Shown: one piece after another, positions 1 to 8,736 of the stretch
Layout of the letters: each line of letters starts with the position of its first letter
How positions within the stretch are numbered: the first letter of the stretch is position 1
Assembly (NCBI GenBank): GCA_044225205.1
Contig: JBGAIY010000094.1
Coordinates: 1-21,300, forward strand
Source of the DNA: JAEUJT01 sp044225205
Lineage (GTDB): Bacteria > Myxococcota > Myxococcia > Myxococcales > Myxococcaceae
Direction: 5' to 3'
DNA length: 21,300 bases
The notes under the pieces: generated by a model
The model's database searches: none
What the model was told of the DNA's origin: nothing
Seen by the model: the letters and a program-made list of their open reading frames with translations, nothing else
Position numbers and translations under genes: made by a program

Positions 1-896
1 ACCACACCGTGCTGCTGCGTGAAGCAGTGGCGTTGCTCAAGCCAGAGGGAGGCCGCGTGATCGTCGATGGAACGCTCGGGGGCGGAGGCCACACCGAAGC
101 CCTGCTCGAAGCGGGCGCGACGGTCGTGGGCATCGACCGAGACCCCTCGGCGTTGGCGGCGGCTTCGGCTCGCGTGGCACGGTTCGGTGACCGGTTTCGA
201 GCGGTGAAAGGCGAGTTCAAAGACGTTCGCTCGCTGGTCGACGGGCCGGTCGACGGCCTGTTGCTCGACCTGGGCGTCAGCTCACCGCAGTTCGACCAGG
301 CCGAGCGCGGCTTCAGTTTCATGCACGACGGGCCGCTCGACATGCGCATGTCAGGCGAGGGCGAAACGGCGGCCGAGCTCATTGACCGGCTCGACGCCGA
401 CGACTTGGCGAACGCGATTTTCGAGTTGGGCGACGAGCGGTTTTCGCGGCCGATTGCGCGCGCGCTCAAGCACGCCCAACCCAAGACGACGTTCGAAGCG
501 GTCGAAGCCATTAAAGTCGCCGTGCCGCGCAAGGCGTGGCCCAAAGACGTGCACGTCGCGACGCGAACGTTTCAAGCGCTGCGGCTTTGCGTCAACCGAG
601 AGCTCGAAAACCTCGACGAGGCGTTGGCCGCGTTGCCGGGGCTGCTGCGGCGGGGCGGGGTGGCGGCGATCATCAGCTTTCATTCGGGCGAAGACCGCAA
701 GGTGAAGCAGGCCTTCAAGAAATACTGCGGAGAGGTCGACGAGGTGCCGCGCGACTTGCCGATCATGCCGCAAGCGGCGAAAGCCGCCGACTTTCGCGCG
801 TTGACCAAAAAACCGGTGGTGGCTTCTGAAGCCGAAGTCGCCGCCAACCCGCGGGCGCGCAGCGCCAAGCTGCGGGCCATCGAGAGGGTGTCATGA
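1..896 (+). CDS. rsmH: 16S rRNA (cytosine1402-N4)-methyltransferase RsmH (MraW), 5' truncated
   Basis: RsmH transfers a methyl group from S-adenosylmethionine to N4 of C1402 in the decoding site of 16S rRNA. It acts in the cytoplasm and is usually the first or second gene of dcw clusters. The reading frame is open to the left edge (first full codon at 3, reading HTVLLREAV), which matches the family's HxPVLLxEV start. The gene therefore begins upstream, and the GTG at 9 is not the true start. The SAM-binding loop DGTLGGGGHTEALLEAG is seen at about 62-112, followed by GIDRDPSAL, LLLDLGVSSPQFD and FHSGEDR. The C-terminus has the family's NPRARSAKLRAIERV ending. The last codons overlap ftsL by ATGA at 893-896. 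Any mraZ would lie outside the window. Confidence 0.97.
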   Translation, partial: HTVLLREAVALLKPEGGRVIVDGTLGGGGHTEALLEAGATVVGIDRDPSALAAASARVARFGDRFRAVKGEFKDVRSLVDGPVDGLLLDLGVSSPQFDQAERGFSFMHDGPLDMRMSGEGETAAELIDRLDADDLANAIFELGDERFSRPIARALKHAQPKTTFEAVEAIKVAVPRKAWPKDVHVATRTFQALRLCVNRELENLDEALAALPGLLRRGGVAAIISFHSGEDRKVKQAFKKYCGEVDEVPRDLPIMPQAAKAADFRALTKKPVVASEAEVAANPRARSAKLRAIERVS

Positions 897-1210
897 GTGT
901 CGTGGTCGAGAAGAGCCGCGGGAGCTTGTCGATTTCGGTGATCGCCGGCGAAATCGTGCCGGCGGCGCTCGCGGTGATGTTGCTCGCGGTGGTGGGCGTG
1001 ATTCACGTCACCTCGCGGGTCATGGTCGTTCGCATGGGGTACGAGCTGTCGAAGCTCGACTCGCAAACAACTGAATTGACTCGAGAAAACGACCAATTGC
1101 GCCTTGAGCTCGCCACGCTCAAGTCGCCGACACGGCTCGAGGCGACCGCCCGTTCGAAGTTCGGGTTGGGGCCGCCGAGTGCCACCACGGTGATTCACGT
1201 TCAGCAGTAG
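893..1210 (+). CDS. ftsL: Cell division protein FtsL
   Basis: FtsL is a small bitopic divisome protein that joins FtsQ and FtsB and activates the FtsW-FtsI septal synthase. This 105-residue protein has a short cytoplasmic tail, one hydrophobic helix (roughly residues 18-40, containing AALAVMLLAVVGVIHV) and a periplasmic heptad-rich segment (about 48-78, with LSKLDSQTTELTRENDQLRL), as expected for the family's coiled coil. It ends with a RLEATARSKFGLGPP segment common at the end of FtsL-like proteins. The ATG overlaps the rsmH stop by four bases, so coupled translation is likely. FtsL is too divergent for sequence alone; the call rests on size, topology and position between rsmH and ftsI. Confidence 0.9.
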   Translation: MSVVVEKSRGSLSISVIAGEIVPAALAVMLLAVVGVIHVTSRVMVVRMGYELSKLDSQTTELTRENDQLRLELATLKSPTRLEATARSKFGLGPPSATTVIHVQQ

Positions 1211-1221
1211 CCAAACGACCC

Positions 1222-3285
1222 ATGCGCGACTTGAAGCAACTCAAACCGACTGAACCGCCCACCAAGTGGGTGCGGCTGCGCGTCGTCTTGCTCGGCGTGT
1301 GCTTCTTTTCGGGGCTGCTCGCGACGTTCGGGCGGGCGGTGAACCTGCAGGTGCACCAGACCGAGAAGCTCAAAGGTTTGGCCGAAGACCAGTACGTGCG
1401 CGACATTGAAATACCGGCGCGCCGCGGCGACATTTTCGACCGGCGCGGGGTGGCGTTGGCCCAGAGCGTCGACGTCGACTCGATCTGGCTCGACCCGTCG
1501 ATGTTGACCGACGAAAAGGCGGCCGCGAAAGCGTTGGCGCGGGTCTTGGGCGTCGACCAAAAAGAGCTCTTCGAGCGCTTCACCAAGGGCCGCCGCTTCG
1601 TCTGGGTGAAGCGACAAGTGAGCCCGGCCGAGGTGGCGAAGGTCAAAGAGTTGGCGTTGCCGGGCTTGGGCTTCACCAAAGAGCCGCGGCGCTTCTACCC
1701 GCAGCGCGAACTGGCCGCGCACGTCATTGGCATGGTCGGCACCGACGCCCACGGGCTCGACGGGCTCGAGCTGGCCTTCGAAGACGAATTGTCGGGTGAC
1801 CGGGTCAAGCGCGAGGGTTTTCGTGACGCCAAGGGCCGCAAGTTGATGACGAATGGGCTCGAAGACCAGATCGCCAAGCAAGGGGCGACGGTGACGCTCA
1901 CCATTGACCGGCAGTTGCAGTACGTCACCGAAAAGGCGTTGCTCAAAGCGGTCGACGACTCGAGGGCCATCAGCGGTTCGGCGGTGATGCTCGACCCGAA
2001 AACCGGAGAGATTCTCGCGCTGGCGAACGCTCCGCGCTTCAACCCGAATTCACCCCAGGGCACGCCGGCCCAAGTGCTGCGCAACCGCGCGGTGACCGAC
2101 ACCTTCGAGCCGGGGTCGACCTTCAAGGCCTTCGTGGTGGCGAGCGCGCTCGACCAAGGCGTCATTACCCCCGAGACGGAGTTCGACGGCGAGGGCGGCA
2201 CCATGGTCATCGGCCGCCACAAGATTCACGACACCCACCCGCACGGGTTGCTCAAGCCCGAGAAAATTCTCCAGGTCTCGAGCAACATTTGCGCGGCGAA
2301 GGTCGGCGCGAAGCTGGGGCGTGACCGGTTGCTCAAGGCCTACCAAGACTTCGGCTTCGGTGAGCGGTTCGGTTTGGGCCTGCCCGGAGAAGGCCGCGGC
2401 GTGCTGCCGTACCCCAAGGCCGAAGTGCAGGTGGCGACCGAATCGTTCGGGCAGGGGCTCACGGCGACGTCGCTGCAGGTGGCGGCGGGCTACTCGGCGT
2501 TGGCCAACGGCGGCGTGCTCATGAAGCCCTACCTGGTGGCCAAGGTGGTCGACCCCGACGGCGTGGTGCTGCTCGAGAACAAGCCCACTGAAATGCGCCG
2601 GGTCATCAGTGAAAAAACGGCTCGAACCGTGGTGGCCATGCTCGAGAGCGTGGTCGAAAAAGAGGGCAGCGCCCCCAAAGCCCGAATGGACGAGTACCGC
2701 GTCGCTGGAAAAACGGGCACCGCCCAGAAGGCCGACCCGGTGGCCAAGGGCTACGGCGACAAGCGGGTGGCGAGCTTCGCGGGCATGGTGCCGGCCGAAA
2801 ACCCGCGGGTGGTCATATTTGTGATGATCGACGAGCCAAAGACCGACATTTTTGGGGGGTTGTCGGCGGCTCCGGCGTTCAAAGAAATTGCAGCGGCGGC
2901 GATGCCGTACTTGGCGGTGCCGCCGTCGAGGCCGGCGTCGGTGAAAGAGGCCGTGGCGTCGGCCGCCCTGGGTCAAAAAAAGGTGGGGCCTCCAGCAGAA
3001 AAAGCTGAGAAGAGCGCCCTGGTGGCGGCGATTGAGGGGTTGGGTGGCGTCGATACCGAAGGGGGGCCCGACGACGTGGTGTCGGGCGACGCCGTTCGAG
3101 TACCGAACGTGTCGGGGTTGGCGGGCCGCATGGCCATTGCACAGTTGTTGGGTGCGGCGCTCGAGCCGCGCCTGAGTGGGAGTGGGCGGGTGGTCGCACA
3201 ACACCCAGCGCCAGGAAGTTTGGTTGAAAAAGGCAGTCGCATTTCGTTGGAGCTGGCAGGCAACTTGCCCTCTTCATCACCCTGA
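1222..3285 (+). CDS. ftsI: Septal peptidoglycan transpeptidase FtsI (class B PBP) with a C-terminal PASTA domain
   Basis: FtsI crosslinks septal peptidoglycan as the DD-transpeptidase partner of FtsW. The 687-residue protein has a cytoplasmic tail, a membrane anchor at about 20-36, and a dimerisation (pedestal) domain starting at RRGDIFDRRG (about 68-77). The transpeptidase domain has all three catalytic motifs: S299-T-F-K302 (with active-site Ser299), S353-S-N355 and K497-T-G499. A single PASTA domain fills about residues 625-678, after a linker rich in Ala, Lys and Glu. The PASTA tail lengthens the protein beyond E. coli FtsI (588 residues) and recalls the SpoVD-type layout. The ATG follows ftsL by 11 bases; I see no good Shine-Dalgarno, so it may depend on coupling with ftsL. 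Confidence 0.96.
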   Translation: MRDLKQLKPTEPPTKWVRLRVVLLGVCFFSGLLATFGRAVNLQVHQTEKLKGLAEDQYVRDIEIPARRGDIFDRRGVALAQSVDVDSIWLDPSMLTDEKAAAKALARVLGVDQKELFERFTKGRRFVWVKRQVSPAEVAKVKELALPGLGFTKEPRRFYPQRELAAHVIGMVGTDAHGLDGLELAFEDELSGDRVKREGFRDAKGRKLMTNGLEDQIAKQGATVTLTIDRQLQYVTEKALLKAVDDSRAISGSAVMLDPKTGEILALANAPRFNPNSPQGTPAQVLRNRAVTDTFEPGSTFKAFVVASALDQGVITPETEFDGEGGTMVIGRHKIHDTHPHGLLKPEKILQVSSNICAAKVGAKLGRDRLLKAYQDFGFGERFGLGLPGEGRGVLPYPKAEVQVATESFGQGLTATSLQVAAGYSALANGGVLMKPYLVAKVVDPDGVVLLENKPTEMRRVISEKTARTVVAMLESVVEKEGSAPKARMDEYRVAGKTGTAQKADPVAKGYGDKRVASFAGMVPAENPRVVIFVMIDEPKTDIFGGLSAAPAFKEIAAAAMPYLAVPPSRPASVKEAVASAALGQKKVGPPAEKAEKSALVAAIEGLGGVDTEGGPDDVVSGDAVRVPNVSGLAGRMAIAQLLGAALEPRLSGSGRVVAQHPAPGSLVEKGSRISLELAGNLPSSSP

Positions 3286-3318
3286 AGGCCGCATCAACGC
3301 GGTCAGGAAGACACAGTT

Positions 3319-4815
3319 ATGAAGCTCACGGAGCTGCTCGCAGGTGTAGGCACCGAACCGGTCGCGTCGACGAAGGCGAAGACCGATGTCACGGGCTTGA
3401 GCGCCGATTCGCGCAAAGTCAAAGCCGGAGACCTCTTCATCGCCATGCAAGGGGGAAAGACCGACGGCGCGAACTACGCCCAAGAAGCGGTGCAAAAAGG
3501 CGCGGTCGCGGTGCTGTCTGAAAAGCCCTTGCCGGGTTTGAGCGTGCCGGTGTTCATCACCTCGGGTACGCGCAAGGCGCTGGCGCTCATCGCCGGCAAC
3601 TTTTACGGCAACCCGGCGCGCGAGCTCGTGATGCTGGGCGTGACCGGCACCAACGGCAAGACGACGACGACCTGGCTGGTCGATTCGATTTGCACCGCGG
3701 GCGGCTCGTCGGTCGGCGTGTTCGGCACCATCGAAGTGCGGTGGCCGGGCACGAAGCGGGTGCCGTCGCACACCACGCCCGACCCCATTGAATTGCACAA
3801 GACGTTGCGTGAAATGCTCGACGCCGGAGTCGACACCGTGGCGATGGAAGTGTCGAGCCACGCGCTGGCGCAAGACCGGGTGCACGGGCTCACTTTTCGG
3901 GCGGCCGGCTTCACGAACCTCTCGCGCGACCACCTCGACTACCACAAAGACATGGAAGCGTATTTTCAGGCCAAGCGCCGGTTGTTCACCGACAACCTGT
4001 CGCCGGGCGGCGTGGCGGTCGTCAATGGTGACGACACGTACACCAACCGCATTTACAGCGAGATGCGCCAGCTCAAGCGCATGGCGTGGAAGTTCTCACG
4101 TTTCGGCAACGGCGAAATTTCGGCCGCGGGCGCCGAGCTGACGAGCAACGGCATCAAAGCGACGCTCAAGACGCCGGCGGGTGACATACCGGTCAAAAGT
4201 TCGCTCGTCGGGGCGCACAACCTCGACAACATTTTGACCGCCGCGGGCATTGCGCTGGGGTTCGGCGCGGGTCGCCGCGACGTGCAAGAGGGCATCGAAC
4301 GGGTGACGCGCGTGCCCGGGAGAATGGACAAAGTGGTCGGCAAGGGCATCACCGTGCTCGTCGACTACGCCCACACCGACGACGCGCTGACCAAGGCGCT
4401 CGAGTCGGCCCGGGGCATCACCAAGAACCGGTTGCTCGTGGTGTTCGGCTGCGGCGGAGACCGCGACCAGGGCAAGCGCCCGATGATGGGCGAAGTGGCG
4501 GCGTCGGCCGACCTGCCGGTGGTGACGTCAGACAACCCGCGCACCGAAGACCCCGACGAGATCATCGGCGAGATCTTGCCGGGCCTCGAAAAGGGCGGTT
4601 TGCGCCGCATGAGCCCAGCGAAAGCGCGCACGGGCGAGCGCGGCTACCTGGTCGAAGCCGACCGGGCGGCGGCCATTGCGTTGGCCATTTCGCTCGCGAA
4701 AGAAGGCGACACGGTGCTGATCGCCGGCAAGGGCCACGAGGCGTACCAAGAGCAGAACGGAGAAAAGAAGCCGTTCGACGACTTGTCTGAAGCGCGCAAA
4801 GCGCTCGGTGCCTGA
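3319..4815 (+). CDS. murE: UDP-MurNAc-L-Ala-D-Glu:meso-diaminopimelate ligase MurE
   Basis: MurE adds the third stem amino acid to UDP-MurNAc-L-Ala-D-Glu in the cytoplasm, using ATP. The 498-residue length fits the family. Domain 1 binds the UDP moiety (LSADSRKVKAGDLF, about 27-40). The P-loop is GVTGTNGKTTT at about 107-117. The lysine expected to be carbamylated is K219 in FQAKRRLF. The signature DNPR at about 405-408 (in TSDNPRTEDPDEI) marks meso-diaminopimelate rather than L-lysine specificity, so this organism should have a DAP-type wall. The gene starts 33 bases after ftsI, with an AGGAAG ribosome-binding site at 3305-3310, one of the clearer ones in the cluster. Confidence 0.97.
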   Translation: MKLTELLAGVGTEPVASTKAKTDVTGLSADSRKVKAGDLFIAMQGGKTDGANYAQEAVQKGAVAVLSEKPLPGLSVPVFITSGTRKALALIAGNFYGNPARELVMLGVTGTNGKTTTTWLVDSICTAGGSSVGVFGTIEVRWPGTKRVPSHTTPDPIELHKTLREMLDAGVDTVAMEVSSHALAQDRVHGLTFRAAGFTNLSRDHLDYHKDMEAYFQAKRRLFTDNLSPGGVAVVNGDDTYTNRIYSEMRQLKRMAWKFSRFGNGEISAAGAELTSNGIKATLKTPAGDIPVKSSLVGAHNLDNILTAAGIALGFGAGRRDVQEGIERVTRVPGRMDKVVGKGITVLVDYAHTDDALTKALESARGITKNRLLVVFGCGGDRDQGKRPMMGEVAASADLPVVTSDNPRTEDPDEIIGEILPGLEKGGLRRMSPAKARTGERGYLVEADRAAAIALAISLAKEGDTVLIAGKGHEAYQEQNGEKKPFDDLSEARKALGA

Positions 4816-4854
4816 GCAACCCGCGGTTTTTTTCAAGTTTGAGAAAGAACGGGC

Positions 4855-6210
4855 ATGGCGATTCGGCTCTCCGATCAGCAAGTGGTTGAAGCGACCGGCG
4901 GAGAGCGGGCCCGGGGCGGCGCCCGCGCGTCGTACAGCGCGGTGTGCACCGACAGCCGCGCCGTGGCCCCGGGGTCGTTGTTCGTCGCGCTCAAAGGCGA
5001 GCGGTTCGACGCGCACGATTTTCTCAAACAAGCGGTCGACCAAGGCGCGGCCGGCGTCGTGGTGCACCGCGGCCGCTGGCACGCCATTGACGAGCGGCGC
5101 GACGTCGCCGTGTACGAAGTGCCCGACACCTTGGTGGCGTTGGGCCGGCTCGCGCGTTTTCACCGCGACCGGTTCAAGGTGCCGGTCGGCGCCGTCACCG
5201 GGTCGAACGGCAAGACGACGACCAAAGAGCTCATCGCTTCGATTCTCGAGACCCGTGGCCCCGCGCTGAAGACGCAGGGCAATTTGAACAACGAAGTGGG
5301 CGTGCCGCTGACGCTGTTCAACTTCGAACCGAAGCACGTCGCCGCCATTGTCGAAATGGGCATGAACCACCCGGGTGAAATCGCCCGGCTGACCGAAATG
5401 GCTCGCCCCGACGCGGGGCTCATCACCACGGTGCAGCGCGCCCACCTCGAAGGCGTGGGCAGCATCGAAGGGGTGGCCAAGGCGAAAGGCGAGTTGTTCT
5501 TCGGCCTCCAGCGCGGTGCCACCGCCATCGTCAACCTCGACGACGCGCGCATCGTCGGGCAGGCGCAGGGGCTGGCGGCGCGGGTGCTCACGTTCGGGCA
5601 GTCGCCCAAGGCCGAAGTTCGGCTGGTCAAAGTCGAACCGAATGGGCGCACGGGCCTGTCGCTGCAGGTCGAATGGCTGCATTCGGCGTACCGGGTGTCG
5701 TTGCCACTGGTCGGCTTGCACAACGCGATGAACGCGACCGCCGCTTTCGCCATGGGGCTGGCGCTGGGGTATTCGCCCGAGGCGTGTGTGCAGGGCCTCG
5801 AGGCTGCGCGGCCGCACGCGAGGCGGTTGCAGGTGCTCGACGGGCGGGGCGGGGTGACCGTCATCGACGACTGCTACAACGCGAACCCCGCTTCGATGAC
5901 CGCGGCGCTGCAGACGCTGAAGGCGCTCAAAGGCGGTGGCCGGGCGATTGCTGTGTTGGGCGACATGCTCGAACTCGGCCCCGATGAGACCCAAGCCCAC
6001 GAACAGTTGGGTCGTGACGCCCACGCCAACGCCGACGTGGTCGTGCTGTTCGGCACCCGCACGCAGTACGCGCTCGCGGTGCTCCAGTCGCTCGGCAACG
6101 CCGCGNNNNNNNNNNNNNNNNNNNNNNNNNNNNNNNNTCGCGGCATGAAGCTCGAGCGCGCGGTCGAGGCGCTCACCGGTCAACCGTCGTCGAGTGGGGG
6201 AGCGCACTGA
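4855..6210 (+). CDS. murF: UDP-MurNAc-tripeptide:D-Ala-D-Ala ligase MurF (contains a run of N)
   Basis: MurF adds the D-alanyl-D-alanine dipeptide, completing the UDP-MurNAc-pentapeptide. The P-loop GAVTGSNGKTTTKE lies at about residues 112-125, with GSN rather than GTN as is usual for MurF. The central domain has NLNNEVGVPLTL and EMGMNHPGEI, and the C-terminal domain has DDCYNANPASM and LGDMLELG. Bases 6106-6137 are undetermined and replace about 11 residues near the end. The sequence resumes with RGMKLERAVEAL, the usual end of the family following a KGS motif. The frame is kept across the N run if its length is right. The start follows murE by 39 bases that include a run of seven T (4827-4833). 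The stop is one base before the mraY ATG. Confidence 0.93.
   Translation: MAIRLSDQQVVEATGGERARGGARASYSAVCTDSRAVAPGSLFVALKGERFDAHDFLKQAVDQGAAGVVVHRGRWHAIDERRDVAVYEVPDTLVALGRLARFHRDRFKVPVGAVTGSNGKTTTKELIASILETRGPALKTQGNLNNEVGVPLTLFNFEPKHVAAIVEMGMNHPGEIARLTEMARPDAGLITTVQRAHLEGVGSIEGVAKAKGELFFGLQRGATAIVNLDDARIVGQAQGLAARVLTFGQSPKAEVRLVKVEPNGRTGLSLQVEWLHSAYRVSLPLVGLHNAMNATAAFAMGLALGYSPEACVQGLEAARPHARRLQVLDGRGGVTVIDDCYNANPASMTAALQTLKALKGGGRAIAVLGDMLELGPDETQAHEQLGRDAHANADVVVLFGTRTQYALAVLQSLGNAAXXXXXXXXXXXRGMKLERAVEALTGQPSSSGGAH
6106..6137. other. Run of 32 undetermined bases inside murF
   Basis: Thirty-two consecutive N replace sequence near the 3' end of murF. They fall where the family carries the residues leading into the conserved VKGSR motif; visible sequence resumes at the R of that motif. 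This is an assembly or masking gap, not a biological break, because the same reading frame continues on both sides. Confidence 0.95.
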
Positions 6211-6211
6211 C

Positions 6212-7378
6212 ATGCTCTACCTGCTCTACGAGTGGCTCAAAGACGGCGAGTTGGGCAAGTGGCTCAACTTCTTGCGTTACCCGACCTTTCGCATCATCGC
6301 GGGCGGGGTCGCGTCGTTGGTCATCGGCATGGTGTCGGGGCCGAGGCTGATCGAGCGGTTGCGCCGGGCGCAACACGGCCAGAGCAACGTGCGCGAAGAC
6401 ACGCCCGAATCGCACCAGAAGAAGAAGGGCACGCCCACCTTGGGTGGCTCATTGATTTTGCTGGGCATTTTCATGGGCACGCTGCTCTTCGCCGACTTGA
6501 GTTCGCGGGTCGTGTGGGTCGCGTTGCTGATGACGTTGGGCTACGGCTTCACCGGGTTTCTCGACGACTGGCTCAAGCTGTCGAAGCGCAATTCGAAAGG
6601 GCTGCCGGGCCGGTACAAGCTGGTGCTGCAGACCACGTTTTTCTTGGTGAGCGTGTTCGGCCTGCTCTGCACGTGGGACAGCCACGGCCCTCATTTGCTC
6701 ATCGACACCAAGTTGACGATACCGTTCATACCGACGAGGTGGGCAAACCCCGACTTGGGGTGGCTCTACGTGTTCTTCGCGTGGTTCGTGGTGGTGGGCA
6801 CGTCGAACGCGGTGAACATGACCGACGGGCTCGACGGGTTGGCCATTGCGCCGACCATGATTTCGGCGTTGGTGTTCGCGGTGCTCTGTTACGTCGCCGG
6901 CACGTCGGTCGAAATCGCCGACGTGGTGACGGTGAACGGGGTGCGCCAGTTGGTGGGCGTGCCGGTGCACCAGTACCTGGGCATCGCCAAGGTCGAAGGC
7001 GGGGCCGAGTTGGCGGTGTTCTGCGCGTCGATCATGGGCGCGGGCATCAGTTTCTTGTGGTTCAACGCCTACCCGGCGAGCGTGTTCATGGGCGACGTGG
7101 GGTCGCTCGCCTTGGGGGGCGCGCTGGGCACGGTCGCGGTGCTCAGCAAGAACGAAATCGTCAGCGCGGTGATTCACGGCGTGTTCTTGGCCGAAATCGT
7201 CTCGGTGATGATGCAGGTCGCCAGCTTCAAGTTGACCGGCAAGCGCATTTTCAAAATGGCACCGCTGCACCACCACTTTGAAAAAGCGGGCATGTCTGAA
7301 ACCAAAATCGTCATTCGCTTTTGGATCGTCTCGGTCTTGTTGGGGGGCGTCGCGCTCGCGTCGCTGAAACTGCGATGA
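6212..7378 (+). CDS. mraY: Phospho-MurNAc-pentapeptide transferase MraY
   Basis: MraY transfers phospho-MurNAc-pentapeptide from UDP to undecaprenyl phosphate in the inner membrane, making lipid I. The 388-residue protein has about ten hydrophobic helices. Conserved cytoplasmic motifs are all present: KKGTPTLGG at about 71-79, the Mg2+-binding DDW at 118-120, NMTDGLDGL at 202-210, FMGDVGSLALG at 292-302, and the His cluster PLHHHFEKAG at 351-360. I chose the ATG at 6212 because MLYLLYEWL is the family's N-terminus and GGGGGAG at 6196-6202 makes a ribosome-binding site. The in-frame GTG at 6194 would run back into murF. The stop overlaps the murD start by ATGA (7375-7378). Confidence 0.97.
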   Translation: MLYLLYEWLKDGELGKWLNFLRYPTFRIIAGGVASLVIGMVSGPRLIERLRRAQHGQSNVREDTPESHQKKKGTPTLGGSLILLGIFMGTLLFADLSSRVVWVALLMTLGYGFTGFLDDWLKLSKRNSKGLPGRYKLVLQTTFFLVSVFGLLCTWDSHGPHLLIDTKLTIPFIPTRWANPDLGWLYVFFAWFVVVGTSNAVNMTDGLDGLAIAPTMISALVFAVLCYVAGTSVEIADVVTVNGVRQLVGVPVHQYLGIAKVEGGAELAVFCASIMGAGISFLWFNAYPASVFMGDVGSLALGGALGTVAVLSKNEIVSAVIHGVFLAEIVSVMMQVASFKLTGKRIFKMAPLHHHFEKAGMSETKIVIRFWIVSVLLGGVALASLKLR

Positions 7379-8736
7379 CGGGGCCTTTGACCGGCAAGAC
7401 GTACGTGGTGGTGGGCTTGGGCAAAAGCGGCCTGGGCGCCATTGAATTGCTGCACCGCCGGAGAGCGACGGTCGTCGCGATCGACGAGAACCCGAAGGCG
7501 ACGGTGCCGTTCGACGGCGTCAAAGTCAGTGTCGGGTTTGGGCCCGAATATTGGCGCGGGGCCGAAGCGGTGGTGGTGAGCCCCGGTGTGCCCCTCTCGA
7601 AGCCCGAAGTGCGGGCCGCGAAAGAGGCCGGGGTGCCAGTCTTCGGAGAAATTGAATTGGCGTGGCGCTTCAGGCCCGCCGGCGCCGGGCCGATTCTGGG
7701 CATCACCGGTACGAACGGCAAGAGCACCACGACGGCGCTGTTGGGTGAGCTGGTGAAGCAGCAGCACCCGAACACGTTCGTGGGCGGTAACTTGGGCACG
7801 GCGTTTTCGAGCGCCTACGCCGACCCGAACCGCGCGCCGTACGACTTTCACGTGGTCGAGCTGTCGTCTTTTCAGCTCGAGGGCTGCGAGGCGGCGGCGT
7901 TCGCGGGTGCGGCGATTTTGAACCTGACGCCCGACCACCTCGACCGCTACCCGAGCCACGAAGCGTACGGCCAAGCGAAGGCCCGCATCTTTCGCGCGCA
8001 GCCGGCCAACGGGTTCGCGGTGGTGAACCTCGACGACCGCGACGTGATGACGCTGGGCAAGGCGGCGAAGGTGCCGGTGTACGGCTTTTCGCTCGACGCC
8101 GGCCGCGCGCCGCCTCCGTCGCTGGCGGGGTTCGCGCTGGGTGACGCGGCGCACGGCCGGTTTTCGTTGAGCTTTGGGGCTTCGACGCCGTTCGAGGTGC
8201 GCAACCGGGCGCTGCGGGGGGCGCACAACCTGGCCAACGCCATGGCGGCGACCCTGCTGGCGGCGAAAGCCGGCATTTCAGCCCAGGCGATTCAGCGCGG
8301 GCTCGACTCGTTCGGCGGGTTGCCGCACCGGCTCGAGTTCGTGCGTGAGCTCGACGGGGTCGAATGGGTGAACGACTCGAAGGCGACCAACGTCGACTCG
8401 TCGCTGGTGGCGATGAACGCGTTCACCGACGGGGTGTGGTTGATCGCCGGGGGCAAGGGCAAGGGGGCTCCGTACGCGCCGCTGGTCGAGGCCTCTCGCG
8501 GCAAGCTGCGCGGGGTGCTGACCATTGGCGCCGACGCGGCGACGATTCGCGAGGCGTTCAACGCTCAGGTGCCGGTCGTTTCGTGTGAGACGCTCGAGCG
8601 AGCGGTCGCCCACGCGAGGTCGGTTTCGAAGCGAGGCGACACCGTGCTCTTGTCTCCTGCCTGCGCGTCGTACGACCAGTTCAACAACTTCGAACACCGT
8701 GGCGACACGTTCAAACAACTCGTGAGGGCCTTGTGA
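7375..8736 (+). CDS. murD: UDP-MurNAc-L-alanine:D-glutamate ligase MurD
   Basis: MurD adds D-glutamate to UDP-MurNAc-L-alanine in the cytoplasm. The 453-residue protein has an N-terminal Rossmann-like domain (VVVGLGKSGLGAIELL, about 11-26; VVVSPGVPL, about 66-74). The ATP-binding motif GITGTNGKSTTT is at about 109-120, followed by LSSFQLEG and LNLTPDHLDRY, and the C-terminal domain has WVNDSKATN and LIAGGKGKG. The start at 7375 gives MTGPLTGKTYVVVGLG, which fits the family; longer in-frame starts at 7321 would overlap mraY by over 50 bases. Both ends are four-base overlaps, ATGA with mraY and GTGA with ftsW, so translation is probably coupled. Confidence 0.96.
   Translation: MTGPLTGKTYVVVGLGKSGLGAIELLHRRRATVVAIDENPKATVPFDGVKVSVGFGPEYWRGAEAVVVSPGVPLSKPEVRAAKEAGVPVFGEIELAWRFRPAGAGPILGITGTNGKSTTTALLGELVKQQHPNTFVGGNLGTAFSSAYADPNRAPYDFHVVELSSFQLEGCEAAAFAGAAILNLTPDHLDRYPSHEAYGQAKARIFRAQPANGFAVVNLDDRDVMTLGKAAKVPVYGFSLDAGRAPPPSLAGFALGDAAHGRFSLSFGASTPFEVRNRALRGAHNLANAMAATLLAAKAGISAQAIQRGLDSFGGLPHRLEFVRELDGVEWVNDSKATNVDSSLVAMNAFTDGVWLIAGGKGKGAPYAPLVEASRGKLRGVLTIGADAATIREAFNAQVPVVSCETLERAVAHARSVSKRGDTVLLSPACASYDQFNNFEHRGDTFKQLVRAL

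Noticed and set aside
4821..4833. CCGCGG followed by seven T between murE and murF, as a terminator
   Set aside because: The inverted repeat is only three base pairs with no loop, and murF follows 20 bases later in the same operon.
4528..6213. Long - strand open frame opposite murE and murF
   Set aside because: It is antisense to two clearly conserved genes, reads as Arg/His/Gly-rich low-complexity sequence, and exists because codon third positions are G or C in this genome. The same applies to 2050-3204, 6449-7276, 7174-8226, 9689-11089, 14107-15321 and 16367-17128 on the - strand.
6232..7281. Long + strand open frame in another frame of mraY
   Set aside because: Arg-rich shadow of mraY with none of the expected protein features; mraY motifs are complete in its own frame.
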